From contig JAFMSR010000017.1 in assembly GCA_022818135.1 (NCBI GenBank), positions 2,163,367 through 2,227,366 of the forward strand: a stretch of DNA of 64,000 bases. Direction: 5' to 3'. Both the position numbers and the translations under genes were made by a program. Each line of letters opens with the position of its first letter. Position 1 is the first letter of the stretch. The notes beneath the pieces are model-generated. The model ran no database searches, was not told where the DNA came from, and was given only the letters and a program-made list of their open reading frames with translations. Source of the DNA: Saxidomus purpurata (lineage: Eukaryota; Mollusca; Bivalvia; Venerida; Veneridae). This document shows positions 1 through 11,633 of the stretch, one piece after another.

Positions 1-1870
1 TGTCACTACAAAATTATTGCCCTTTAAATGGCACAATTGGACACATTTAGAGTTGTCCGATCTCCTAATATCTCGGCTAACGGTTCCATGGGCAATCACA
101 TTGGATTGTTTGCCTTTTATTGCAAAATTTAGAGTTGTCAGCTCTCTAACTTCGACTGTTCATAACAAATCGGCTGTGAATCTTTATCGGCTTAGTATCT
201 ATATACCCTTTAATTGTCAAAATGGAACATTGCTCTCTATTCCATTTAATATGTTGCTACCGTTAAATTCATAATCAATTATTGAAAACTATATTATTTA
301 ACCCCGACACAACATTTGGGTTGAAATGTAGCACTATACATTGTAAACAACAAAAATAAATATATTGATTGCAGCATTTCATTAAAACTTGTGACAGTTT
401 GGCACTCTTCGATTTCACTTACCAGTCCATGTTTTCGGGCGATTGTTAGACCTTATACATGTTTAATTTCTTCAACTCATTTGCCTTTCTCTGCGTAGTA
501 TTTAAAAAAACACATTTACATTCTATACGGTCTAACGTAGGCCCTTGAATACATGCAGAATAATCTTGGTTTGCATAACGGAAGAACTTAATTTACTTTG
601 AGATGATTTAAGACAAAAGCACAACGAATTAAATACCCTCTACATCTGTTGCTAAGAAACGACCGACCCAATAAAACTTTCGATTGCAAGCAATATCAGC
701 GCCTCATTCAAAGTTTTCAGTGCACATGTACTTGTTTAATGTTTCGTTCCGAGGCATGTCTCTCTTCTTACAAGATGAAATGCGCATGTACATTTATACG
801 ATTTTTTTCTCACAGCATTTATACACCCGGAAGCTTTCGTGAAAATAAATGATTGAAACATGCATGTACTTATTGAAGTATCTTTTGCTTTGGCAAAAAC
901 TCAACTGTTCTGCACAGTTGCTTGAAGTCACTAAAAGTTGAAATTGCATATTTAGCAAGGTCGTCATGTATAATTAGATGACCGTAACATCTTTTTGGGA
1001 TGGGTTTGGTCAGTGTTACAATGTCCGAAACATGCGCGTTCATTCATAAACATGGTCATTCTACTTTCGGACATTGTTCATTACAAGGAAACCGCATGTC
1101 AACCGTTGATCACATGACCTAGATATTGACCAATGTATGGAAAAGTTGTACATATACAGAAATTTTGAATGGCATGGGATAGTTTGTGGTTTTCTAATTC
1201 ACAGGCAAATGGTTTCATAGGAAAAATAAGAACATTGTGCACCTGACCTCATTTTAGAAAAACGGTGATGGGACTGGCTTACATTTTGATTTCGTAGCAC
1301 TTAAACTGAGGACATCCATCAATCAAAAACATTGACGTCGCATTTATCAAAAGCTTTAAATTAAGATATTTGTTAAGATGTCATAGCTGAAAAAAGTATT
1401 TGTTTTGACCGGAGTGTCAATGTAATCAATTAACCCATATCTCATAACGTTAAATCAGCTTGTTATAGCCAGCAGTGATCAGAACAGAACATGTAGTTGG
1501 CGTGAAAGTTGACTTTCCTAGTCGAGACTTTTATTGTTTAATAAATAATCATTAATTGGAAAAACCTGCTTCTGGGCTGTGCTTACATAATAATTTCATA
1601 TAAAACATTGCTAACGAGGAAATAGTTCTATATCCTTAATTGAGAAGCACTCACTAGCCTTGCTCTTGAGAAATGTATTTCAAGTGAAATCACTTAGTGG
1701 GACAAATTGAGAAGAAACTTTCAACCTTCAACCCTTTTAGCTTAATTGGGTCACCTGTTACTTCTCCATTCGTCTTATAAGATAATGACTATGATACTCT
1801 TATCCTTTATCCATGTAGCTGGTAAATGCATGTTTCATTATATTTGATACACCAGAAAACGCCAAGTGCT
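1..1870. other. Gene-free AT-rich stretch
   Basis: I see no convincing exon, RNA gene or transposon ORF here. Open frames are short and have no recognisable domains. The only clear structure is a perfect 13-bp inverted repeat (1018-1030 with 1065-1077, arm ACAATGTCCGAAA, loop 34 bases). It could be a cruciform or the remnant of a small inverted-repeat element. Confidence 0.6.
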
Positions 1871-2137
1871 GCGGATCAGCGGTCTAGTGGTTAATCCACT
1901 GGACTTGTAATCTATGAATCGCAGGTTCGATCCCCCCCACCAGCACCTCCACTAGCATAACTAATGCTAAAACTGAGGTCCAATGTATCGGTGCTCTACT
2001 CTGGAACGGTCCGCGTCCTGTATCTTGCACTTTCCCCCGAAACCTTAAATAACTAAACTCGTCTTGGGGCATTGGTCAAATGGGCTACCTGGTACCAACG
2101 TTTAACCTCTAAAATGAAAGAAATAAACAAACAAAAG
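1871..2137 (+). repeat. tRNA-derived SINE, apparently full length
   Basis: A tRNA-like head (about 1871-1943) has an A-box-like segment (GGTCTAGTGG, from 1881) and a B box (GGTTCGATCCC, 1924-1934). The anticodon-loop position reads TGT. A non-tRNA body follows and ends in an A-rich tail with AAATAAACAAACAAAA. The body, including CCAATGTATCGGTGCT, recurs without the tRNA head at 30588-30805, which marks it as a dispersed SINE and not a tRNA gene. The tRNA part lacks clean acceptor pairing and a 3' terminator-like T run, so it is not called as a working tRNA. Confidence 0.8.
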
Positions 2138-2780
2138 TTGTTTGCTTTGCTTTTGAAATGTAGTCTCGAAAAAGGGTCAGGTTGCAACGCGTGCTTACTT
2201 AGACCGCTCCAACATTATTTCCACCGCTGCTATGTAACATCTAACGTGATTGAATTATTCATTTCTGTTCATGAAAGGTTCATCTAGTGTCATTTATTTA
2301 GGTTAATCGATGTAACAATCTCTTTTGACACTTTGCTAACTTACAACATCATTCCGTACTCACTATAGGACCGGCCCAAAACTACACGGAAAAAACTTGA
2401 ATCTGCTGACCTGTGTTTTTTCTAGAGGCCCGTCAGCAAAGTATTTTAATTTGTAGTGTTATACATATATCTTAGTTTGATTCCTTTGCTACGTGACTCA
2501 ACCTTTTTTCGAGAAAATCGTAGCTCAGGAACCCTTATTCTGTTGAATTTTAAAATGGAAGGACTCCCATAGAAGAAAGTTATTACTAAATAAAGACTCA
2601 AATTATTCAGCACAGATTTCATGTGGAAATAAAACGTTGTTGTTGTAAGTTTCATCCGGCATATTTTAGTTATTTAGCTCACGGTTTCAACGGTTTACCG
2701 AAAAGAGCTAGTACTTTGAACCCAATTCTTCAGTAAGAAACTATCAACTTTTTCACATACATGCAAATAGACATGGTCAG

Positions 2781-2873
2781 TATCAGGGCTCTAATCCATG
2801 ACCCCAATTAATGAAATACTGCCGAGGTTACAGCGATTTCAAGTCAGCGGCTCTAACCACTCGACCACGGATA
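2781..2873 (-). repeat. tRNA-Ser-like SINE fragment
   Basis: Read on the - strand, this begins with GTGGTCGAGTGGTTA, a typical tRNA-Ser/Leu D-arm with A box. It continues through an anticodon arm reading GACTTGAAATC (anticodon TGA, Ser) into a long variable-arm-like segment. The B-box position is diverged (GGATTAGAGCC). The overall layout is that of a tRNA-Ser-derived SINE head or a decayed tRNA pseudogene. It lies about 100 bases upstream of the promoter of the next gene. Confidence 0.55.
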
Positions 2874-2965
2874 TTGTTTAAACACGAGGTCATGCTCAGT
2901 GAGTCTTTTCATTAGGTATACATACAGGGCCTCTTTCCGGAAAAAGAACGCACATACACATGTTA

Positions 2966-2998
2966 CGTTACGTAACGCCATCTTCTACGCGTATAAAT
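2966..2998 (+). promoter_or_regulatory. TATA promoter with PAR-bZIP-type palindrome
   Basis: A perfect 12-bp palindrome CGTTACGTAACG (2966-2977) contains TTACGTAA (2968-2975), the consensus for PAR-bZIP/NFIL3-type factors and close to C/EBP sites. Fifteen bases further on lies a TATA box, TATAAATA (2992-2999). Transcription would be expected to start about 30 bases downstream, near 3020-3030, leaving a 5' UTR of about 55 bases before the ATG at 3081. Tight TATA promoters of this kind are common for inducible or tissue-specific secreted-peptide genes. Confidence 0.7.
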
Positions 2999-3080
2999 AG
3001 GCAAGAAAAGCTCAGCACACGGCACTCTGTAATTAGTTCTGATCTTGCTGATCTCGATTTGAAAAGGAACTCGCATAACA

Positions 3081-3878
3081 ATGAACCCGGTGACAGTGTT
3101 TCTACTTGCTGCTCAGATTTTCTGGTGTGCGCTCAGATATACCGAAGGTATGCTAACTTTTCTTCTATTTTTTTTAGTTTGAATTTAATCATTTCATAAT
3201 TTGTATTAAATTTTATCGATATAAGAAACTACATAACAAACGCATGTAAATTGCTGATTTAGTTTTGTCTTTTTCGAAACAAAAAAGTCCGCAGAAAAAG
3301 TAGCAGTTGTGGTTATACTAAAATCTACGTTGTTAATTATTTTGTTATTCTACTGTCACTTATGAATATAGGAACATAGGAATATATAAAGTGTATTTTA
3401 TGCCGTACACTTGAAATCAATGATGACAATTTTGTTAGAAAACTAAATTTTTTCAGTTGACTCGCAGAACTATCATTTTTTCAGACTTGAAAAAATCCGC
3501 CTGTAGAAACCTGTGACCTAACTAATTAATAATTATATTATGGCTCGATTAACGTGAAAACTGAATATGTAATATTATGTGTATGTTAGTCAAATTTGTC
3601 TTTAATAATCCGAACTTTGGTTAAATTCAGGTCAAGTGCCAATTCAGGCCAATCCAAGCTATCATACAATTAACTTTCGGGTCGGCCCGGACGGTCGGAC
3701 AGACATGGGTGGCCATGGAAATGAACTAAACCGTTTCTTCGCTGGGCTTGGGGGAGACGGTAGGCGTGCCGGTTTCCGGAACAGTGGCGCCATTGCTGGA
3801 GGCGGGAGGTTCAGGCCGAGGAGAACCGGAAGAGGATGGCGGCCCATGCGCAGATGGGGATATTCTAGAAGGTTCTGA
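3081..3878 (+). CDS. Secreted Arg/Gly-rich cationic peptide precursor
   Basis: Two exons, 3081-3147 and 3631-3878, with a GT-AG intron (donor GAAG/GTATGC, acceptor ATTCAG/GTC) joined in phase 1, give 104 residues. Residues 1-20 or so form a signal peptide: the start MNPVTVFLLAAQIFW, then Cys and Ala, with cleavage likely between residues 18 and 23. The mature part has about 16 Arg, no Lys and no Cys, against 4 acidic residues. It has a Gly-rich centre and a C-terminal Arg/Trp/aromatic block (GRGWRPMRRWGYSRRF). This composition resembles linear Arg/Trp-rich antimicrobial peptides, but no family is recognised. A biomineral-matrix or neuropeptide-like role is also possible. The exon is much more GC-rich than its surroundings. 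A TATA promoter lies upstream and AATAAA at 4172 downstream, so the gene looks complete. Function is inferred only from composition. Confidence 0.78.
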
Positions 3879-4171
3879 AGGAACTAGACCCTAGCAGGGA
3901 GTGATCCAATGTGTCGTGGGTTTTTTCCGATTGAAATGGTTTCAAACAAATCTAGTTTGGATGCTGTCTGCCTTTTCAATCATGAAAATTTGCATTTATG
4001 AATGACATTCCCTCCTGGTATTTCTGAATTCAGAAACAGATGTCGTTTATTTGCTGACAAACTTAACTGAAATTACCGGCGAGCCAGACTTCCCAAACTT
4101 ATGTCAAATTTATTGCTTTTGTTTTTATTTATTTATTGAAGCTGACAAAGCATCATGTATGTATTTATACA

Positions 4172-4177
4172 AATAAA
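4172..4177 (+). terminator. Poly(A) signal of the Arg-rich peptide gene
   Basis: AATAAA lies 294 bases after the stop codon, in an AT-rich stretch. It is the first canonical hexamer downstream on this strand, so the mRNA would end near 4195. Confidence 0.7.
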
Positions 4178-4623
4178 GTTTATAATAATAATTATAAGCA
4201 AGTCTTGACTTATCATTTCCTATATTATTTTAGAAGTTGCTTTCAGTCCTAACTATCGTACACCCCTGTATTTGGTATGATAATTTTGAGTGGATGGTAT
4301 ATGATAATATTTTCAAGGCCTCCATGGAAACCGACACGCTTATACCAGTAATTACGTTCCCAGTCTCCATCCTCAACTACGACAGACTCACATCATCTAA
4401 AAGTGAGTTGAATGAAGACCACACTTTTATAAATAGAAAATATTATAAATGCAAGATTAGCTTTTAAAAAAGCTAGAAAGTGGCTCGTTTTGTTTTGGTT
4501 AAGATATTGTAGCAATGTGTACTGTTGTAGAGATGGAGCAAGTCCGACTTTGCTTTTATATCAATTTTACATGTATACGCAAATTCAAAGAATCCTGTTA
4601 ATAGTTTTCAAGATGCAGTCCAA

Positions 4624-4716
4624 ACAAAAAGTAGTTCATGTCAATGTTTACAACAAAAAGTAGTTCATGTCCATGTATACAACAAAAAGAAGTTCATGTC
4701 AATGTTTACAACCCAA
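4624..4716. repeat. 29-bp tandem repeat, three copies
   Basis: The unit AACAAAAAGTAGTTCATGTC plus nine further bases repeats three times in direct orientation with a few substitutions. The rest of 4178-6660 contains no exon I can support. Confidence 0.75.
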
Positions 4717-6660
4717 AAGTGTTAAGCGAGAACGTTACAAAGGGAAATTATATAAATAAAAAAGGCACGTGACAATGTACCAAAGAACATGTGTACAAAG
4801 TTTCACTAGACCCTTACCTCTATCTTTTTCGAGATTGGGTTTGGCCTACTTTATGGACCAATAAAATGTTACGAGTGAAAGCGCGATGAATGAAATTCCT
4901 TATAATGTATTTAAGTTGGTGGTTTTCGAGTATTCTATTTGTTCTTTTGAAGGTATATCGTCTAACGAAGATATACAGGAACACCTGAAGGTTTTGTTCC
5001 AAAACGATTTCATAGGACCTCGTTCGGTTTAGAACTGAGAACAATAATAAGCTCTACTGGATGTATGGAAATGCCGGAAGCAGTACACCCAATGCAAGTT
5101 TGGATAGTGAATAGATCTATTAGAAGTATTCAGCTATACATACTTTCAGAATTTCAATCACACATGATGGTGTATGTGCTGATCGGTGGTATCCGACTGG
5201 CAACTTACTTTGTTATACAGTGCATCGTCGGAATCCACGGTTTACATTAAGCTATTTTTACTCGCTGTTTGCGGCCCGTTATGTAAGACTGAAAGAGGTC
5301 GGGGCTGCATATGGTGACAATATGAGTAGAAGGATATCGTGAGGAAGGCAATCAAAAGCCTTCGACAGATACTCATTTTTGTCAATCGGGCTTGCCTCCA
5401 GTCAGCAAAACTAAAACAGGTGTATATAAGATCTCTTCTAAAACTAAGTATTTTGGAAATAATCAGGTCAATGAAAACTATTTGTTTAAAGAAAATATTT
5501 ATTTTCTTTTTATTTATTTGCTTGGACTAAGGCGATAGACAAAATTTCTTTCTATGTCATACCCTGTATGTGTAATACCTGTTTTAACTGGTCAGTTTGA
5601 ATATACTAGTATCTCTGGTCTCCAGCTTTTGCTTGAATGGAAAATGTTGGAAGCCGTGAGTTTTGGCACGGGCCTATGTACACATTAGGTCCGTGGTTTT
5701 GGGTGTTTGGAGATGTTTGCAGTTTTAGGTTGTTTTCATAATAATCATGTCGTAATATCATAATACAGCAACATTGTATAAAAGTAATAAACAACACAAT
5801 TTAGTGAACATAAAAATATAATTTTAACAAAATATAAAGCGTACTTCAAAATAAAATAGATAAGAATTGAGCAGCATTAAAAATCTGAACTCCAATATAT
5901 TTTCTTTATTTTTTAGCAGAAAGGTTAAAAGAACAACGCTAACGATCACAGTGGACGGGTTATAAGATAACCAAGGTCTTCATGTCTGCATCAGTCGTGA
6001 ACACATATTTTCTACAAAGGAAATTGCTATACTGGCTTCCTAAGACGGATTATTCATCCAGTCTCAGACGCGGCTGTCTTTTGCTGGTGTGTGGAGCAAA
6101 ACCAGAAGGTGTGCATGCACAAGCTTACACCAAACGCCCGCATAATGCTGGTCGCAGAACCTAGACATTTAGTTTTCAAAACTTTTCATACAGCGGAGCT
6201 CAAAATAACAGATTTATATTGATAAAGTAAATGTTTATTGATACAAATGTATGCGTTTTTTTGAGTGGATTTGTGATGCTGAGGGGTGCAGTCTGCGGTG
6301 GTTATGGCCAGTTGCGTGGTCAAGATGTCTTTTGTCTTCTAGCTGGCATGAACAAACTTGAAAGGGAATAATTAAACATTTGAATATTGTCGAATCAATG
6401 TGCTCACACACTGCCCTATTGCAATTAAGTTTAAATTCGAACATCTGTCATTATACATGGTAGTATAGGACAAGTTTCAAAGACAATGATTTTGATTTGA
6501 ATTTAGTGTAAAGTTGTTAACAGTAACACGAAGTTGCGGAGGTATGTAATATGAACAAATATAAATGTCTCGTGCTTTATGAAGGAGTAGCGGATTGCTA
6601 TACTTGATGATCTTTGCTCAGCAGTATACTCTCTCCATCTTGTTGAACAGCTGACGATGT
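4717..6660. other. Intergenic, no supported gene
   Basis: This is AT-rich sequence between the convergent peptide gene (+) and the CAP gene (-). Short frames, for example at 5982-6164, lack splice context and recognisable motifs. Confidence 0.5.
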
Positions 6661-9600
6661 TTACTTGTTGGGCAACACATTTTGTTCGAAGTCTCCCATC
6701 ATGTTACCAGCGGGTCTATAGTTAGCCACAACGTAGGTTGTTCCGCCTGCAGCTTTAGCCCAAGCCATCCCCAACTCCACTGACCCCTTCCACACAACTT
6801 GCGTGAAATGACCTGCGGAAGAAAAGTACAACCAAACCTGTGTTAAAGACCACCTCTGAATAAAGACCACCCTGCGAGTAAAGACCAGTAATGTAAGACT
6901 GAAGTTAATAAGCGTACACAATGGCTTTGTATGCATTTCATGTATCGTGCTTCCATCTATTTTGATCCAATTTTATCTAAAAACGTTTATGCCATGCACG
7001 AGCTCTGCTGATGACGACTGACAATATTCAACCAAAGAAAAGAAATGGAGAAAGTGAAAATTCGCTTACCTGTTTGCATATCAAACCCAGCATTATCGAA
7101 GTTGTAATCCTTGATTTCGTCGTACCATGATTGCACGGCCATTTCCGCTGCAAAGAAGCGACATTAAGAAACTTATTTTAAAATGCATAACTATATATAG
7201 TATTAGAAGTGACCCGACCATTACACTTACATTACGCAACAGTTCCTTATAAGGAAGCTGTAAACTCACTAAGTTTTGTAAGAGTGTGTGTGCTATCAGA
7301 GTACAGGTACCAAGTACAGGCGGAATAAAAACCACCGTGAACACGGAAATATAATAGGACATTTCTATAATTAAATATGCATAATTCAGGTTGAAAATTC
7401 AACAGTAACAAACACATTTCTACATTAAAGGAAGCGTCAACACATGTAAGTTAACATGTCTGGATTTTTGGCACGGAAAAGCCTCCATAAATAGTATGGT
7501 GTATTTTATAGTCATGCGGTATATCTATTTAAGTCATATGATGCACATAATGTGGCCATGTGGTACTGAGAATGCCGGGTTCAGGTCCAAAAAGGCTAAC
7601 ATATAAAAATACCCACTTTTTAAGTATATGTAAAATGTTAATTACTGTAGTTGTGTTTTATGTAGTCGTATGTCTATCCACAGGTGGAAGGAACATACCT
7701 TTTGCCTTTTTTTCTTAAGCTAATGCCTTTTTCTATGCATTTTAAAAATGATATCAGAATAAATAAATAAAAAAAATGTTGCGATTTTTTTTTTCTTGAT
7801 AGGTCTTTACTATGGTCAATAGTAAAGAGCTATGAAGAAAATAAATCTTTTTCAATTGTTTTATTGTTTATTCTGATATCAATTTTAAAATGCATTGAAA
7901 AAAGACATTAGCTTAAGAAAAAAATAGTCAAATGTATGTTTCTTCCACCTGTGTGTCTACCCACTCTCTAACACTATCGGCTATCATTTCGCAAGGAACA
8001 GTAACTCTGCAACGGAGATTGATGTTTATCCTGTCTCTTCAAGGTTTAAACATTTCGTGGAACTGACAAAGTAGTGCTTAAACAAACAAATCATGACGCT
8101 GTTTTTAGACGAAAAAAAAAAGCGTGATGGATTTCCGGGTGGTATGAGCTGCCCGCCCGAGTCTGTCGTGCTAGCTGACTGGATATGAAATGGTTTGTTT
8201 GTAACTACTGTGGTGTCTAAAACTTACCAGTAGGTGCAGCTGATTTATCGCTGGACCAATAACAATAAAGATTCTCTCCTATGCTCCCTCCGGAAGGAAG
8301 TTTGCATTTACTGTGCTGCAAGGTGTCCTTTTTGGCTATCTCATTTGCATATTTCTGTGCGTAGTCTATCAGCTCCTGAGCTGCTTGCATTGGAGGTGCC
8401 CCGTGCATTGCCCTAGACAAAAAGACAAGAATTCTGATTGAAGGGTGATTATTTTTATCTAACGAAAATTTAGTAAGATTTGGGCGTTTTAAGCATTTTA
8501 TAACAGCCCGCGCATTAGAACCGATGAAAATCTTAATCCATAGTTTCATATTGAGTCTTAATCAATTACATGTATATAACAAGATTTTGTTTCAAATTTG
8601 TTCGCATATTTTATATTTTATTTACAGTTTTACTGCTCTCAAACTTATTTTATTCCTTTCATCAAACTCAGCTATTTCACTGGATGGACTCCACACAAAA
8701 TCATGTATTATTTGACGCGATCCTGGATGTCTGTAATGGGCAATATCTTCACTCGAGGAGGTGTTAGAAGTAAGTAAAACCGAATAAAACTTATATGTAT
8801 CAAAAGATAATTTAATTCTTAATAATTGCATGTAAAATTGCTACAGATATTCTAAATTACGAATTTATTAGCGATTTAAACCAAGTCAGGTAATTTGGTC
8901 TTGAGAACATTTGTATGTTGAGCTCCAGACAGCACCGTTACTGCTATTTGCAATATAGGTACTGGTAGTAGATCTTCCTCCAGTACTCTGCTTTGACAAT
9001 GAAAGTGCAATTTATAAATTAAAGACATTAGTTTCATATCTTTGAAATATTTCATATCCTTGAAATATTAATTTACTTCAATTTCATAGAATATAGAGAA
9101 AATATTTGAAAATCTTTTTTAACGATGGTAGACAAAAATAAAAAAGCCACCCTTTCCGTTATGTATATTTTAATATATATCTATCTATCAAAAAGAGAAA
9201 TTACTTCGTAAAACTCAATTCTTTACATGCTTCTAAACCATCTATTTTGCTTTCAGCATCATCATCTATCAACAACTCAATATATGACTATTTTGAAAGG
9301 GTAATACAAGTTTAATTTTATGCGAGGAAAGTAGGGGCTTTTTGACACTTTTCATGTACAAGGATGTTAATTGTCAATAATTCACACGAGCTGCTTCTAT
9401 TTCTTTTTTTAAGACTGAGACGTTTTGGAATATCTTTGGTGTACCTGCATGTACATTTACGTATACTCCCTATACCACGTAGACATCGGTGGGGGGGGCG
9501 GGTAATTTATATCAGTATATATTAAATGTTCTAGTACTCGAAGAATCAACTATTGAGATAATGTTAATCAATTTACAGAAATATTTCACGATGGCACACA

Positions 9601-10941
9601 CAATGTGCACCTATCATGCTTAGACTCTCTAAACACGTATAACTTGTTTATACGTATATTTAATATTTTTTTCTGTTTTGCAATTTATTACATGATATAT
9701 TTGCTTTTGTAAATACTTATGTCACTTGAATTTGATTTATATACATGTATATCTTCAGAAAATGGGGGCAATAAAGATATATACAAAATGTATATATACA
9801 TCCCGCTGTGCACCGATATGAATTGTACAGGTTCAAACCTGCATGTAATATAGTTTCAAACAAAAATCCGAAAGTCTATACTTTTTTGATGAAACGGAAA
9901 ACTTAATATTTTGACATCATGTATAGAAATAGTTTTACTATCTTTCATTTGATTCAAACAAAAAATCTTCAAACTGATATTTATTAAAGATTCGTGACGA
10001 ATTCGATAATTTTCGATGGTTCCTTCCAGGTTGTATACTAATGCAATAGCAGCCGAGTTCAACCACGACCCTTATAGTAATACTAAAGTGCGAAAGTATA
10101 TGATTCTTTTTACACACAATTAAGATAAATGTGCCAAATTTAATTGATAATTAACTGCTCTCTGTGATACGCAGTGTGTCTGGTATGCATGAGACACACA
10201 CATACTGTGCCTATATTTCTGGAAATTGGAGGGTAAGTTTAAGTAAATACTGTGGCAGAGGGAAAATATAAAAATGACAAAATCCAAAACACATAAAAAG
10301 CAATATGTACTTTACATGACTGAAGAACACATTGGCTACTACGGTCAAGATACTACTTGTTTCTATATAGTTTGAGTTTAGGATGTTTCTCATTTTCTCG
10401 TGAACTGTGGTTGTAGTATAAATGAATGGGGTCTGTTTGAATTCCTGTTAGCCAGGTCAGATAGGGAGACTCAATGCACGAAAAAAATATAGGACAGTTT
10501 TACATCCTTCTTTCAAGTTTGATAATATTGTTTATCTTTTTCCTTATTACTGAAACGGTATAGTCATATTTAAAGAGTTTGAAAAGGAAGACAAAAAGGT
10601 AGACTGACAGTTTTACTTCCGGTTACTATTATTGTACTTGAAATCATTCATCATCTTCATAACAACCATGCAGACGTAGATCTAGCTAATTCGACATAAA
10701 TTCGTAACAGCCGATATTTGAGGACAAAAAAGGTAACTATGGAAGCGTTAAAGGACCAACATTGAGTCCCTGTTATATACCTGTACTTATTGTGAGACTG
10801 CACGGCGTCGTCCACAAATTGGTTGCTAGTGGTTACGCTTCCTGTGTTTCCTTCTGGTTTGGGCTTGTTGTCATTTGTCGTCCGTTTCGGTTCATTTTCG
10901 GCTGCCGAACTACTTGTATCTTTCGAAGATCCACACCCCAT
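6661..10941 (-). CDS. CAP-superfamily protein, GAPR-1/GLIPR2-like
   Basis: Four exons on the - strand, 10941-10781, 8412-8228, 7147-7070 and 6812-6661, all with GT-AG borders and matching phases, give 191 residues. The N-terminus MGCGSSKD has a glycine for N-myristoylation and Cys3 for palmitoylation. It is followed by a low-complexity, Lys/Thr/Pro-rich linker to about residue 40, then one CAP domain. The four cavity residues of the GAPR-1 type are present: His57, Glu100 (SIGENLY), Glu126 (WYDEI) and His143. His143 lies in the CAP signature HFTQVVWK, and a second signature YRPAGN follows. There is no secretory signal, so a cytosolic, membrane-anchored protein at the Golgi or endomembrane is expected, as for GAPR-1, which binds lipid and acts in trafficking or autophagy. 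Introns 2 and 3 carry repeats (7678-7953 and 6831-6890). The longer N-terminal linker differs from the vertebrate protein. Confidence 0.9.
6831..6890. repeat. Short dispersed repeat (AAAGACCACC family)
   Basis: It reads AACCTGTGTTAAAGACCACC and continues through TAAAGACCACCCTG, inside intron 3 of the CAP gene. The reverse complement, with its flanking TTTATT spacing, recurs at about 26236-26292 and more weakly at 26169-26185, which marks a dispersed element. Confidence 0.7.
7678..7953. repeat. Fold-back (inverted-repeat) element
   Basis: Two arms of about 90 bases (7678-7768 and 7863-7953) are near-perfect reverse complements. The ends are CACAGGTGGAAG and CTTCCACCTGTG, and both arms include CTTAAGCTAATG and GATATCAGAATAAA. 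The loop contains a smaller hairpin, TCTTTACTAT with ATAGTAAAGA (about 7804-7827). There is no coding capacity. It is a fold-back MITE inserted in intron 2 of the CAP gene. Confidence 0.85.
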
Positions 10942-11565
10942 ACTTTTATTGCAACTTTATTTATTATTAAACTATACGATTCAGCACCGCTTTGAACACA
11001 CTATTCCACTTTTTGCTTTATCACGATTTTGTAAAACTAAACTTGGTAAAAATTCTATTTAGCATATATTTCTATATAATGTAGTTCCGATTTTTTTTTA
11101 TTAGAGAGACACACGCTTCTTTTTTTATTTACATTTATTTACCTACTGGTCAGGTTAAATGTTCCTGGACGTTAAGGAATTAAATTGCTACAAATTAAAC
11201 AGGTATTTATACTAGATTATATAGCCTTTAAAAGTGTATAACCGATAAGTATAAGTATAGAACCGATCTACATGGTATAAATGGGATATACAGATCAATA
11301 GTACATAATTTTAGTTTAAACATATTTTATTCCCATATATACAAATGTATACACACAGTTTAACAATTACAAATATACATAATGGAAAAGGATAAGAATG
11401 AAAGACAACATGTCTTATAAAATTCTTCTCCCTGACAAGACTTCTTTGTACTAGAACTGTACAATTTTGAAAGTAAATTCGGGTGATACAATGATATATA
11501 AATCTATTTAGGATGAAAAAAGAACTTATATAAATTTAAGGTTTTGCAAAAGTAATAGGAAGGAT

Positions 11566-11568
<3 letters not shown>
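10942..11568. other. Upstream region of the CAP gene, no gene seen
   Basis: The sequence is AT-rich with T runs. I see no clear TATA box or initiator at a suitable distance from the CAP start codon at 10941, and no exon. Confidence 0.5.
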
Positions 11569-11609
<41 letters not shown>

Positions 11610-11633
11610 TGAGAGAGAGAGAGAGAGAAAGAG
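11569..11633. repeat. (GA)n microsatellite
   Basis: This is a nearly pure GA tract with two interruptions. On the - strand it forms a CT-rich tail just beyond the stop codon of the reverse-transcriptase ORF. It may have grown from the 3' tail of that retrotransposon. Confidence 0.9.

Noticed and set aside
1871..1943. tRNA gene
   Set aside because: The body shared with 30588-30805 shows that it is a SINE head. Acceptor stem and terminator are not convincing.
5982..6164. Short basic ORF with Cys residues, possibly an antimicrobial peptide
   Set aside because: No signal peptide, splice context or promoter. The reverse strand looks equally protein-like, so chance cannot be excluded.
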